In this document: positions 17,804 to 26,197 of the stretch, one piece after another | How the letters are laid out: each line of letters begins with the position of its first letter | Position numbering within the stretch: position 1 is the first letter of the stretch | Origin: Alistipes shahii WAL 8301 | Lineage (GTDB): Bacteria > Bacteroidota > Bacteroidia > Bacteroidales > Rikenellaceae | Length of the DNA stretch: 64,000 nucleotides | Assembly (NCBI RefSeq): GCF_025145845.1 | Contig: NZ_CP102253.1 | Span: forward strand, 2,294,001-2,358,000 | Reading direction: 5' to 3' | Position numbers and translations under genes: made by a program | The notes under the pieces: model-generated | What the model saw: only the letters and a program-made list of their open reading frames with translations | What the model was told of the DNA's origin: nothing | Database searches by the model: none

Positions 17804-20800
17804 ATGTATTTCAGATGCGTATTCCTTCTCCTCGCGGTCGCGGTCGTCCGGAGTGCATTCCCGCAGAATATCCGCCGCATTACCCACCGCGACGGGCTGT
17901 CGAACAGTTCGATTCTGTCGCTGGCGCAGGATGCGGACGGGTATATCTGGGCGGGCAGTTGCGACGGACTGAATCTGTGGGACGGCAATTCCGCCCGGCA
18001 TTTCCGGCTCTCGGGCAACCTGATTCAGGAGATCGTAGCCACGGACGACGGTTACCTCTGGGTGCGGACCAACTACGGTGTCGACCGCTTCGACACGCGC
18101 GACCGGCGGATCGAAATGCTTGCCGGATTCCAGCGGGTCTATAAATTCGCGGCCCGCAGCCGGGACGAGGCGTTTTTCCTGCATGGCAACAAGTTGTACG
18201 GATATGTGGCGTCGCAGGGTGCGTTCGAGCCGGTCGATGTCCGCGGGGCGGAGCTGAACGGGGTGCTGCGCATGTGCCTCGACGGCGACGGCGTATTGTG
18301 GCTGGTGCGTTCGGAGGATATTCGTTGTGCGCAGGTGGCCTATGACGCCGGCGGCAGGGCTTCGGTGGGGGAGTGGGAGCGGATGCCGCTGCCGGACGGG
18401 GTGGTGTTCACCCGTTACGACGGCGACCGGACGATCTTTTTCACCGACCGGAACGGCATGTTGTTCCGCTTCGACACCGGGCAGCGGCGGGCTTTCCCGA
18501 TTTTCGACCTGCGGGAGGAGCTCGGACGGCGCGGCGCCCTTTCGTCGGTGATCAGCGACAAGGACGATTACGTGCTGGCCTTCGGGATGAGCGGCGTGCT
18601 GCGGCTCCGTTCGACCGATCCGATCGAGGGGCGTTACGAGTTGCAGGAGATCGACGTCAACTGCGGCGTTTTTGCGCTGCTGAAGGACTGTAACCAGGAT
18701 ATTGTCTGGATCGGAACCGACGGCAGCGGGTTGCTGCGGCAGGCGGTCGGGGAGGTCGCGATCCGTTCGGTCACCTACGAAACGCTGCCCTACCTGCTGA
18801 CCAAACCGATCAAGGCGCTCCATGTCGACCCGGATGGCGACCTCTGGATCGGGACCAAGAACGACGGCATCCTGCGCATCCGCGATTTCTACTCCCGGCG
18901 GACCTTTACGCGGGAGAATACCGACAGCTATACGGCCGCCGATTCGCCGCTGGGGAAAAATTCGGTCTATACGTTTGCCGGAAGCCGCCGCAATGTACTG
19001 TGGATCGGCGGCGACGGCGGCGTGTGCTACTACTCGTACCGGCACAGGCGGATTTTCGAACTGCCGCGGAGCGGGGCGCTGCGGCGCATTCACGGGCTTT
19101 ACGAGGACCGGGACGGGGTGCTGTGGGCTGCGAGCGTGGGCTACGGGGTCTGGCGCATCGAACTGTCCGGGAGCGCCGACGCGCCCGTCGCCGCGAATGT
19201 CGAACCGGTGGAGCTGGGACTCAAGGCGCGGAGCCGGAACTTCTTTTTCTCCGTTTGCGAGGAGTCCGATTCCACCCTCTGGTTCTGCAACCACGGTATC
19301 GGCGTCGTACACTATGACAGGCGCACCCGGGAGGGCCGGACCGTCGGGTTCGACACCCGCCGGGGGCTGGCCGTGAACGACGTGACGGCGGGCGTGTGCC
19401 GTTCGGACGGCTCGTCGTGGTTCGGGACCGGCTGCGGCCTGGTGCGTTACGATCCGGCGGGCGGCGGCGCGGAATCCGATTACAGCAACGACCAGCTGCG
19501 CTGCGGGGTGATCCACGGCCTGCTGGTCGATTCGCTCGACAACATCTGGGTCGGGACCAATGCCGGCATCGTGCGCTACGACCCGGCGACGAACCGTTCG
19601 GTGGTTTACGGCGCTTCGTACGGACTTGACGTGGTCGAGTTCAGCGACGGAGCCTATTTTTACGACCGGGAGCGGGGGAAACTGCTTTTCGGCGGGATCA
19701 ACGGCTTCGTGGTCATCTCCGACAGCGGGGATTCCGAGGCGGCCTCCTACATGCCGCCCATCCGGTTCCGCGAGGTGAGGGCCAACGGCGAGTCGTACGA
19801 TGTCGGGACGCTGATGCGCCGGGGGCGGATGGTGCTGCGGCATCATCAGAATGCTTTCAGTCTTTCGATCGCGGCGCTGGATTACGTCAACGGCAGCAAT
19901 TATTCCTATTTTTACAATATCGAGGGACTGGACGGCGACTGGCATGACAATTACCACAGCAACACGCTGGCCTTCGCTGCGTTTCCCACGGGCCGCTATA
20001 CGCTCGGGGTGCGCTACCGGAACAATACGACCGGGGAGTGGAGTCCCGTCAGCCGCCTGCCGATCCGCGTGCTGGCTCCGCCCTACGCCTCGACCTGGGC
20101 CTGGATCGGGTATCTCGCCGCAACGCTGGGCGTCGTTATCGGCGTGTCGGGATACCTGATCCGTCGCCGCCGGCTTCGGACGCGGCTCCGGCAGTCGCTC
20201 TACGAACAGCGGCAGCGGGAACTGGTCTATGAGTCGTGCATCTGGTCGTTCTCCAACCTGACCAACGAACTCTCGATTCCCGTGACGCTGATAAACGGTC
20301 CCTGCCAGCAGATCATGGGCTGCAAGTCGGCCGACGCGTTCGTCCGCCGGCAGGCGGAGCTGATCCGGCACAATGCGCAGAAGATCAACGATCTAATCTA
20401 TATGCTCAACGAATTCCAGTCGACCGATCCCGTCGACGGTTCGGACGATATCGAGATGTTGGACGTTTCGCGCACGGCCGGCGGCATCGCGCAGACATTC
20501 GCCGATTATGCCGGGGAGAACCGTATCGCCTACCGGACGGCCGTAGGCAGCGGCGTGCTGTTCCCTTCGGTGCGCAATATCCTGATGATGATCTTCAATA
20601 TTCTGCTGTCCAATGCGTTCCGCCGGACGGGGCCGGGCGGTGAGGTGAGCGTTTCGGTCGGGACCTGCTCCGTGCCGCGTCCGGACGGGGCGGCTTCCGG
20701 CGCCGGGGAGGAGACTTCCGGCGCGGCGGAACGGCTTCGGATCGAGGTCTCGAACCGGGGCGTGGAACTCGACGCCGGGCAGATCGAGCTGATTTTCGAC

Positions 20801-21910
20801 CGCTACAAACTGTTCAACCACCTGGGGGCATTGAGCCGCCAGGGCGTGTCGCTGAAGGAAGATCTGGAGCTGACGATCTGCTACAACCTCGTGACCAAAC
20901 TCCAGGGCGAATTCCGGGTGGAGAGCCGCGACGGGCTGACGACCTTTACGCTGTCGCTGCCGCGGCTCGAGATCACCCGTGCGGCCCGGTCCGCCGCACA
21001 GCCCGACATCGCTCCCGGACAGCGGTTCAGCCTGCCCGTGCCGGTTCCCGAAGCCTCCGTGATGACGTTCGGCGACATGCTCCCGACGATGCTCGTCATC
21101 AACGAGGACCGGGATATGGCCGATTTCATCGCCGGTCTGTTCAGCGGCGGCTACAACGTGCGGATCGTCTCCGACCTGAAATGCCCGCAGGAGAAACTGG
21201 CCGAAGCGCAGCCGCAGATCATCATCTGCGGGACGGTGTCGCTCAATGCGGCGATGATCGGCCTGATCCGCAGCATCCGGGAAACCAAGCAGCTGATGCA
21301 GGTCCCGATTATCCTGTTGACGGCGGTTTCCCGTACGGACGTGAAGGTCGAGGGGCTGGAACTGGGCGTGGACATCTGCCTGAAGATACCCTTCGACATT
21401 ACCCATTTGCAGAGTGTCGTCGACCAGCTGCTGCGCCGTTACGAATCGCTGAAAAGCTACGGACGCTCGGTTTACAGCGCCTTCGACCTCACGCAGGGGC
21501 GGTTGCTGCACAAGGACGACAAGGCGTTTCTGGAGCGGATGCTCGACATCATCAACCGGAGCATTCTCGATCCGGGGTTCTCGACGCAGTTCATCGCCCG
21601 GGAACTCGGCATGAGTCTCTGCAATTTCTACCGGCGGCTGGGGACGATCACCGGCCAGACCCCGGCGGGAATCATCCGGGAGTACCGGCTGAACCTGGCC
21701 GAGCAGTTGCTGGTGACCACGCGGCTCTCGATCGACGAGATTATCTACAAGTCGGGGTTCGCCAACCGCAGTACCTTTTTCCGGGGATTCATCGCCCGGT
21801 TCGGGGCGACGCCGAAGGTCTATCGCGAGCGGAAGATTGAGGAGGCGCTGCGGGAAAAGGACGCCCGGGCGGAGGAATCGGACCGGGCGGAGGAATCGGA
21901 CCGGGCGTAA
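17804..21910 (+). CDS. Hybrid two-component-type regulator with degenerate kinase and receiver domains
   Basis: A 1368-residue inner-membrane sensor/transcription factor of the HTCS architecture. I chose ATG 17804 because it begins a signal peptide (MYFRCVFLLLAVAVV). In order it has two-component propeller repeats (about residues 25-690; e.g. DADGYIWAGSCDGLNLW), a Y_Y_Y domain, a membrane segment near 765-785, a HisKA/HATPase-like region, a receiver-like domain near 1085-1210 and a C-terminal AraC helix-turn-helix. The phospho-accepting histidine is replaced by Asn821 (NLTNELSIP), the G1 ATP box is degenerate (NRG at 984-986) with no G2 glycine box, and the receiver aspartate is replaced by Gly1143 (IIICGTV). 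The AraC domain looks intact. It diverges from the SusC operon and probably controls it, but not by an ordinary phosphorelay. The C-terminal end has a short tandem repeat. Confidence 0.92.
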   Translation: MYFRCVFLLLAVAVVRSAFPQNIRRITHRDGLSNSSILSLAQDADGYIWAGSCDGLNLWDGNSARHFRLSGNLIQEIVATDDGYLWVRTNYGVDRFDTRDRRIEMLAGFQRVYKFAARSRDEAFFLHGNKLYGYVASQGAFEPVDVRGAELNGVLRMCLDGDGVLWLVRSEDIRCAQVAYDAGGRASVGEWERMPLPDGVVFTRYDGDRTIFFTDRNGMLFRFDTGQRRAFPIFDLREELGRRGALSSVISDKDDYVLAFGMSGVLRLRSTDPIEGRYELQEIDVNCGVFALLKDCNQDIVWIGTDGSGLLRQAVGEVAIRSVTYETLPYLLTKPIKALHVDPDGDLWIGTKNDGILRIRDFYSRRTFTRENTDSYTAADSPLGKNSVYTFAGSRRNVLWIGGDGGVCYYSYRHRRIFELPRSGALRRIHGLYEDRDGVLWAASVGYGVWRIELSGSADAPVAANVEPVELGLKARSRNFFFSVCEESDSTLWFCNHGIGVVHYDRRTREGRTVGFDTRRGLAVNDVTAGVCRSDGSSWFGTGCGLVRYDPAGGGAESDYSNDQLRCGVIHGLLVDSLDNIWVGTNAGIVRYDPATNRSVVYGASYGLDVVEFSDGAYFYDRERGKLLFGGINGFVVISDSGDSEAASYMPPIRFREVRANGESYDVGTLMRRGRMVLRHHQNAFSLSIAALDYVNGSNYSYFYNIEGLDGDWHDNYHSNTLAFAAFPTGRYTLGVRYRNNTTGEWSPVSRLPIRVLAPPYASTWAWIGYLAATLGVVIGVSGYLIRRRRLRTRLRQSLYEQRQRELVYESCIWSFSNLTNELSIPVTLINGPCQQIMGCKSADAFVRRQAELIRHNAQKINDLIYMLNEFQSTDPVDGSDDIEMLDVSRTAGGIAQTFADYAGENRIAYRTAVGSGVLFPSVRNILMMIFNILLSNAFRRTGPGGEVSVSVGTCSVPRPDGAASGAGEETSGAAERLRIEVSNRGVELDAGQIELIFDRYKLFNHLGALSRQGVSLKEDLELTICYNLVTKLQGEFRVESRDGLTTFTLSLPRLEITRAARSAAQPDIAPGQRFSLPVPVPEASVMTFGDMLPTMLVINEDRDMADFIAGLFSGGYNVRIVSDLKCPQEKLAEAQPQIIICGTVSLNAAMIGLIRSIRETKQLMQVPIILLTAVSRTDVKVEGLELGVDICLKIPFDITHLQSVVDQLLRRYESLKSYGRSVYSAFDLTQGRLLHKDDKAFLERMLDIINRSILDPGFSTQFIARELGMSLCNFYRRLGTITGQTPAGIIREYRLNLAEQLLVTTRLSIDEIIYKSGFANRSTFFRGFIARFGATPKVYRERKIEEALREKDARAEESDRAEESDRA
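21865..21906 (+). repeat. 18-base tandem repeat at the end of the regulator gene
   Basis: The unit CGGGCGGAGGAATCGGAC occurs twice (21865-21882, 21883-21900) plus six bases, giving RAEESDRAEESDRA at the C-terminus. The length is a multiple of three, so copy-number change would keep the frame. Confidence 0.9.
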
Positions 21911-22211
21911 GCGAAGCCCTCGGCGGCGCGGGTGCCGGGTGTGGGTGCCGGGTGCGGGCGAAAGCGGGCGGCAGCCGTTGCCGGGACCGTTTCTGTGGAT
22001 GTTTTCGGGCGGTTGCTGCTGCGGCGGTGCGGGCGGAACGGTTCGTACGCAGTCGTTTTCCGGTGTCCGGATCGTGTGTCTGCGTTCCGGATTTTGCCGA
22101 TTTCCAGGCCGGAAGGAGGATTTTTCCCGGAAAATCGTTATTTTTGCCTCCGGAGCTTCCGTGTACGGTTCGTCCGAGCGGAAACGATGATCACTTTATA
22201 ACTTTATCGAG
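21911..22211. other. GC-rich intergenic region with G-quadruplex motif
   Basis: About 300 bases without a convincing gene; the open frames here have no recognisable product. Just after the regulator stop, five GGG tracts at 21930-21958 are separated by loops of 4, 3, 4 and 3 bases, a classic G-quadruplex pattern. Towards the end, TATTTTTG at 22139-22146 fits a -7 box for asd with a leader of about 60 bases; no good -33 was seen. Confidence 0.6.
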
Positions 22212-23204
22212 ATGAAAATTGCTATTGTGGGCGTCAGCGGCGCTGTGGGCCAGGAGTTTTTGCGGATTTTGGAGGAGCGCCGGCTCCCGATCGACGAACT
22301 GGTGCTGTTCGGTTCGCAGCGCAGCGCGGGCCGTACCTATAAATTCCGCGGGGAGGAGCTTACCGTCAAACTGCTGCAACACAACGACGATTTCAAGGAA
22401 ATCGACTTCGCCCTGACGTCGGCCGGAGCGGGTACGTCGAAGGAGTTCGCCGAGACGATCACCCGGCACGGGACCGTTATGATTGATAATTCGAGCGCTT
22501 TCCGCATGGATGCCGACGTGCCCCTCGTCGTGCCGGAGGTCAACCCCGGGGATGCGAAGAACGCGCCCCGCCGCATCATCGCCAATCCCAACTGTACGAC
22601 GATCCAGATGGTCGTGGCGCTGAAGGCGATCGAGGACGTGTCGCATATCCGCCGCGTGCACGTGTCGACGTACCAGTCGGCCAGCGGCGCCGGGGCGGCC
22701 GCCATGGCGGAACTGGAGACGCAGTATGCCGAACTGGGCGCGGGCAAGGAACCGACGGTGGCGAAATTCGCCTTCCAGCTGGCCTACAACGTGATTCCGC
22801 ATATCGACGTTTTTACCGACAACGACTATACGAAGGAGGAGATGAAGATGTTCCACGAGACGCGCAAGATCATGCATTCGGACATCGCCGTGTCGGCGAC
22901 CTGCGTGCGCGTTCCGGTGATGCGCGCCCATTCGGAGAGCGTGTGGCTCGAAACCGAGCGTCCCGTCTCCGTGTCCGAAGCCCGCGAAGCCTTCTCGAAG
23001 GCCGAAGGCGTGGTGCTGATGGACGATCCCGCCGGCAAGGTCTACCCGATGCCGCTCTTCATAGCCGGCAAGGACCCCGTGTACGTGGGGCGTATCCGCA
23101 AGGACCTGACGTGCGACAACGGCCTGGCGTTCTGGTGCGTGAGCGACCAGATCAAGAAGGGTGCGGCGCTCAATGCCGTGCAGATCCTCGAAACGCTGAT
23201 TTAG
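22212..23204 (+). CDS. asd: Aspartate-semialdehyde dehydrogenase
   Basis: Reduces L-aspartyl-4-phosphate to aspartate semialdehyde with NADPH, the second step after aspartate kinase, in the cytoplasm. It has 330 residues, the usual length. The N-terminal MKIAIVGVSGAVGQEF is the nucleotide-binding motif, the active-site cysteine is Cys128 in NPNCTTIQM, and the RVPVMRAHSE segment carries the catalytic histidine. It appears monocistronic, followed by a hairpin at 23330-23356. The product feeds diaminopimelate and threonine/methionine synthesis. Confidence 0.96.
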   Translation: MKIAIVGVSGAVGQEFLRILEERRLPIDELVLFGSQRSAGRTYKFRGEELTVKLLQHNDDFKEIDFALTSAGAGTSKEFAETITRHGTVMIDNSSAFRMDADVPLVVPEVNPGDAKNAPRRIIANPNCTTIQMVVALKAIEDVSHIRRVHVSTYQSASGAGAAAMAELETQYAELGAGKEPTVAKFAFQLAYNVIPHIDVFTDNDYTKEEMKMFHETRKIMHSDIAVSATCVRVPVMRAHSESVWLETERPVSVSEAREAFSKAEGVVLMDDPAGKVYPMPLFIAGKDPVYVGRIRKDLTCDNGLAFWCVSDQIKKGAALNAVQILETLI

Positions 23205-23329
23205 CTTTCGGCCGGCGGCTGTCCGGGAGTTGCTTCGGGCGGAAAGCCGACTGAAGAACTGACGGCCTGCGCTGCCGATGACCGCATTGATTGCGGTTTG
23301 CGCGTAGAGCGGCGGTTTTGTCGCAAGAA

Positions 23330-23356
23330 CAGGCCCGGGACGAAATCCCGGGCCTG
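23330..23356 (+). terminator. Hairpin downstream of asd
   Basis: An 11-base perfect stem (CAGGCCCGGGA at 23330-23340, its complement at 23346-23356) with a five-base loop. There is no long T run, so termination may be weak. Confidence 0.55.
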
Positions 23357-23468
23357 CTCTGTATCGGGAAATCCGGATAAAGCAGGTCGCTTACCCGATT
23401 AAGCGGGGGTGGGTATGCGTGCGAAACAGAGGATAATTGCGACCTTTCGGAACAAATCCCATACTGTT

Positions 23469-24689
23469 ATGATCACTTCCGTAAAGGTAAAATTCCGCGC
23501 ATCGCGCGTATCCGGCAAGGCCGGAACCATCTACTATCAGTTGACCCATCTCCGCCGGACCCGCTGCATTACGACCGGCATCCGTTTGATGCCCGGCGAG
23601 TGGGACGCTTCGGCGCAGCGGGCCGTCTCTCCGGAGCCGGGCCGCGTTCCGGTCTGGCAGTGCCGCATAGAGTGCGACGTGGACCGGCTGCACCGGATCA
23701 TCCGCGACCTGGGCCGCGAGGGGCGGCCCTATACGGTCGACGAGGTTGCCGACCGCTTCTGCGCACAGTCCTGCGGCGTGGGCGTGACGGCGTTCATGCG
23801 CGAGCAGATCGCGCAGCTGACAGCCGACAACCGGCTGGGCACGGCCCGCAACTACACGCGCACGCTCCGCAGTTTTTCGGGCTTTCTCGGCGGCGGCGAA
23901 CTGCCTTTCGCCGCGTTCACCGAGCGGTTGGTCGAGGAGTACAACGCTTACCTGCTGCGCCGCGGGGTCGTCCGGAACACCGTGTCGTTCTACATGCGCA
24001 TCCTGCGCTCGGTTTACAACAAGGCGGTCCGCAGGCGGCTGGCCGAGCCGGCGTCGCCGTTCGGCGGTGTCTATACGGGCGTCGACCGCACGCGCAAACG
24101 GGCCATCGACGAGCGGCTCATCGCCCGTCTGAAGAGCCTCGACCTGCCGGTTTCGGGTGCGTTGCCGCTGGCCCGCGACCTGTTCGTTTTCAGCTACTGC
24201 ATGCGTGGCATGGCGTTCGTCGACATGGCTTTTCTCCGGAAAAAGGACATGAGGGACGGGGCGATCCACTACGTGCGCCGCAAGACGGGGCAGCGGATGA
24301 CCGTGCATCTGGAGCCGTGCATGCGCGAGATCATCGGCCGGTACGCTCCGCGCACGCGCGATACGCCCTATCTTTTCCCGGTGCTGACGGCCGAGGACCC
24401 GGCCCGGGCCTATGCGCAGTATCAGGTCGCGCTGAACTACTACAACCGTCTGCTGAAAAAGCTCGCGTCGCTGCTGGGGTTGGACTCCGGGCTTTCGTCC
24501 TACACCTCGCGTCACAGCTGGGCGACGGCGGCCCGCAACCACAATGTGCCGCTGCCGGTGATCAGCGCCGGAATGGGGCACACCTCCGAGCGCACGACGC
24601 AGATTTACCTCTCGGCGCTGGAAACCTCGGTCATCGACTCCGCCAACCGGAAAATCCTCGCTTCGCTGAACCGCTGCGTCTCCTGCTGA
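23469..24689 (+). CDS. Tyrosine recombinase (orphan, resident-type)
   Basis: A 406-residue site-specific recombinase. ATG 23469 was chosen because MITSVKVKFR begins the arm-type DNA-binding domain seen in Bacteroidetes integrases; an ATG 20 codons upstream adds nothing recognisable. A SAM-like core-binding domain spans about residues 105-200. The catalytic domain contains the first arginine in MRGMAFVDMA, a lysine in RRKTGQ, the second arginine in YTSRHSWAT (first histidine of the box replaced by Tyr, common in this subgroup), GMGH and the nucleophile in TTQIYL. GC content is as high as the chromosome, unlike the integrase at 63.3 kb. No cargo is adjacent. Such stand-alone enzymes in Bacteroides often invert local DNA segments; no inverted pair was found here. 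Confidence 0.9.
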   Translation: MITSVKVKFRASRVSGKAGTIYYQLTHLRRTRCITTGIRLMPGEWDASAQRAVSPEPGRVPVWQCRIECDVDRLHRIIRDLGREGRPYTVDEVADRFCAQSCGVGVTAFMREQIAQLTADNRLGTARNYTRTLRSFSGFLGGGELPFAAFTERLVEEYNAYLLRRGVVRNTVSFYMRILRSVYNKAVRRRLAEPASPFGGVYTGVDRTRKRAIDERLIARLKSLDLPVSGALPLARDLFVFSYCMRGMAFVDMAFLRKKDMRDGAIHYVRRKTGQRMTVHLEPCMREIIGRYAPRTRDTPYLFPVLTAEDPARAYAQYQVALNYYNRLLKKLASLLGLDSGLSSYTSRHSWATAARNHNVPLPVISAGMGHTSERTTQIYLSALETSVIDSANRKILASLNRCVSC

Positions 24690-24711
24690 CGTGTCCGGAG
24701 ATGCGGGTCTG

Positions 24712-24749
24712 AAAAAATCCGGCCGCGGAGGTCTGTCCCCGCGGCCGGA
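24712..24749 (-). terminator. Intrinsic terminator of the tnaA-acetylesterase operon
   Basis: Reading leftwards, an 11-base stem (24749-24739 with 24728-24718, TCCGGCCGCGG) and 10-base loop is followed by six T on the minus strand (24717-24712). Confidence 0.8.
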
Positions 24750-24770
24750 TCGGTCGGTTGGAACATGCGT

Positions 24771-26195
24771 TTACTTCACCTCCCAGTCGTCGGTGCGGAA
24801 CGAGGAGGCGGGGATGCCGGAGGTGTTGAAAAGGGTGGCTTCGGGAACGTTGCGGAAGGCGTAGCGCACGGCGACCGGTTCCGGAACGGCGTCGCACGCG
24901 ACGATCAGGCGGCTTTTGCCCTTCTCGATCCGGGCTGTGGCCGGGTGGAAGACGCGGTCGGCGCCCGCCATTTCGAAGCCCGTGAGCGTGCGGCCGTAGG
25001 GCGCCAGGCCGTCGGGACCTGTCGCGAAGGTCAGGTAGGCCTTGCCGTCGGCGACCTCCATCTTTTCGCAGACGGGCGTATCGGCGTCGATGCCTTTCAT
25101 GCCGTAGGTTTTCGACAGCGCCAGCCAGGCCAGACGTGTTCCGACCTCTTCTTTTTTGGCCGGATGGATGCAGCCCTCGTCGCCGATGTCGAGTGTTACG
25201 GCCATGCCGCTCGATGGAATATCCTTCAGATTATGCAGCTGGGCTTCGCGCAGCAAGGCTCCGCTGATGGCGTTGGGTCCGTCATAGCGGTAGGGTGCGA
25301 TCTGCACGTAGTAGAACGGCAGCTCGCCCTGCGCCCAGCGCTCGCGGAGCATCTTCACGAAGGCCGGCATCAGCGCCCGGTACTGGGTGGGATTCGGCCT
25401 GTTCGACTCGCCCTGATACCAGAGGAATCCCTTCACGGTGTAGGGTACGAGCGGTGCGATCATGCCGTTGTAAAGTCCGCAGGGTTTGTACTGGGGGCGG
25501 TCGATTTGGTCCGGGTTGTCAAGGAACGAGAGGTCGAACTCCTTGAATCCGGACATCGTTTCGCGGTCCATCCACGCCTCGACCGGGGTGCCGCCCCAGC
25601 AGGTGACGATGACACCCACGGGGACGTCCAGCACGCTCTGCAAGTAGCGGGCGAAGTAGTAGGCCGTGGCGCTGGTTCCGGCGACCGCTTCGGGGGTGTG
25701 CTTCAGCCATTGTGCCGCGCACTCCTCCTGCGGCGTGCGTGCCGTGCTGCGTTTGACGGTGCAGAGGCGGATCGGCGTTGCGGCCCTGGCCCGGATGATC
25801 GCCTCCGCCGAACCTTCGACGGGCTGGTTGGGGAATCCGTGTACCGGCATCTCCATGTTCGATTGTCCGGAGCAGAGCCACACCTCGCCGATCAGCACGT
25901 CGCGGAGCGTCAGCCGCTCGCCGTCGCTCAATTCGATCGTGTAGGGACCTCCGGCCTCCGGGGTGGGCACGGCGGCCCGCCAGCGGCCGTCTTTGCCGAC
26001 GTTGGCCGTAATGCCTTGCGTGCTCCACGAGGGGCGGATCGTGACCTTCTTGCCGGGCGCGGCCTTGCCCCAGAACTGCGCTTCGGACTGCTGCTGGAGC
26101 ACCATGTTGTCGCCGAAAATGCCGGGCAGGACGACTTTCGCCTGCATCGTGAGGGCCGTGCCGAGCGCGGCCAGTGTGAGAAGGATTCGTTTCAT
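24771..26195 (-). CDS. Sialate O-acetylesterase (SASA family)
   Basis: Exported SGNH-type esterase that removes O-acetyl groups from sialic acids, exposing mucin glycans to sialidases. It has 474 residues. A signal peptide (MKRILLTLAALGTALTMQA) precedes the VLPGIFGDNMVLQQ start typical of the family. The nucleophile is in SGQSNMEM and the Asp/His pair lies in DIGDEGCIHPAKK, so it appears active. It begins two bases after the tryptophanase stop on the same strand, so both are probably one transcript, an unexpected pairing. No sialidase or sialic acid lyase is present in the window. The true acyl substrate could also be another acetylated sugar. Confidence 0.9.
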   Translation of the reverse strand: MKRILLTLAALGTALTMQAKVVLPGIFGDNMVLQQQSEAQFWGKAAPGKKVTIRPSWSTQGITANVGKDGRWRAAVPTPEAGGPYTIELSDGERLTLRDVLIGEVWLCSGQSNMEMPVHGFPNQPVEGSAEAIIRARAATPIRLCTVKRSTARTPQEECAAQWLKHTPEAVAGTSATAYYFARYLQSVLDVPVGVIVTCWGGTPVEAWMDRETMSGFKEFDLSFLDNPDQIDRPQYKPCGLYNGMIAPLVPYTVKGFLWYQGESNRPNPTQYRALMPAFVKMLRERWAQGELPFYYVQIAPYRYDGPNAISGALLREAQLHNLKDIPSSGMAVTLDIGDEGCIHPAKKEEVGTRLAWLALSKTYGMKGIDADTPVCEKMEVADGKAYLTFATGPDGLAPYGRTLTGFEMAGADRVFHPATARIEKGKSRLIVACDAVPEPVAVRYAFRNVPEATLFNTSGIPASSFRTDDWEVK

Positions 26196-26197
26196 CG

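Noticed and set aside
17804..21910. Sequencing error or frameshift as explanation for missing kinase residues
   Set aside because: The frame is continuous and flanking residues still align with the HTCS motifs, so the changes look like substitutions.
21932..22201. Open frames between the hybrid regulator and asd
   Set aside because: Biased composition from the G-rich region, no start context and no recognisable product.
23205..23468. Inverted repeats that would make an invertible promoter next to the orphan recombinase
   Set aside because: Only a terminator-like hairpin was found; no pair of separated inverted repeats around a promoter was seen by eye.
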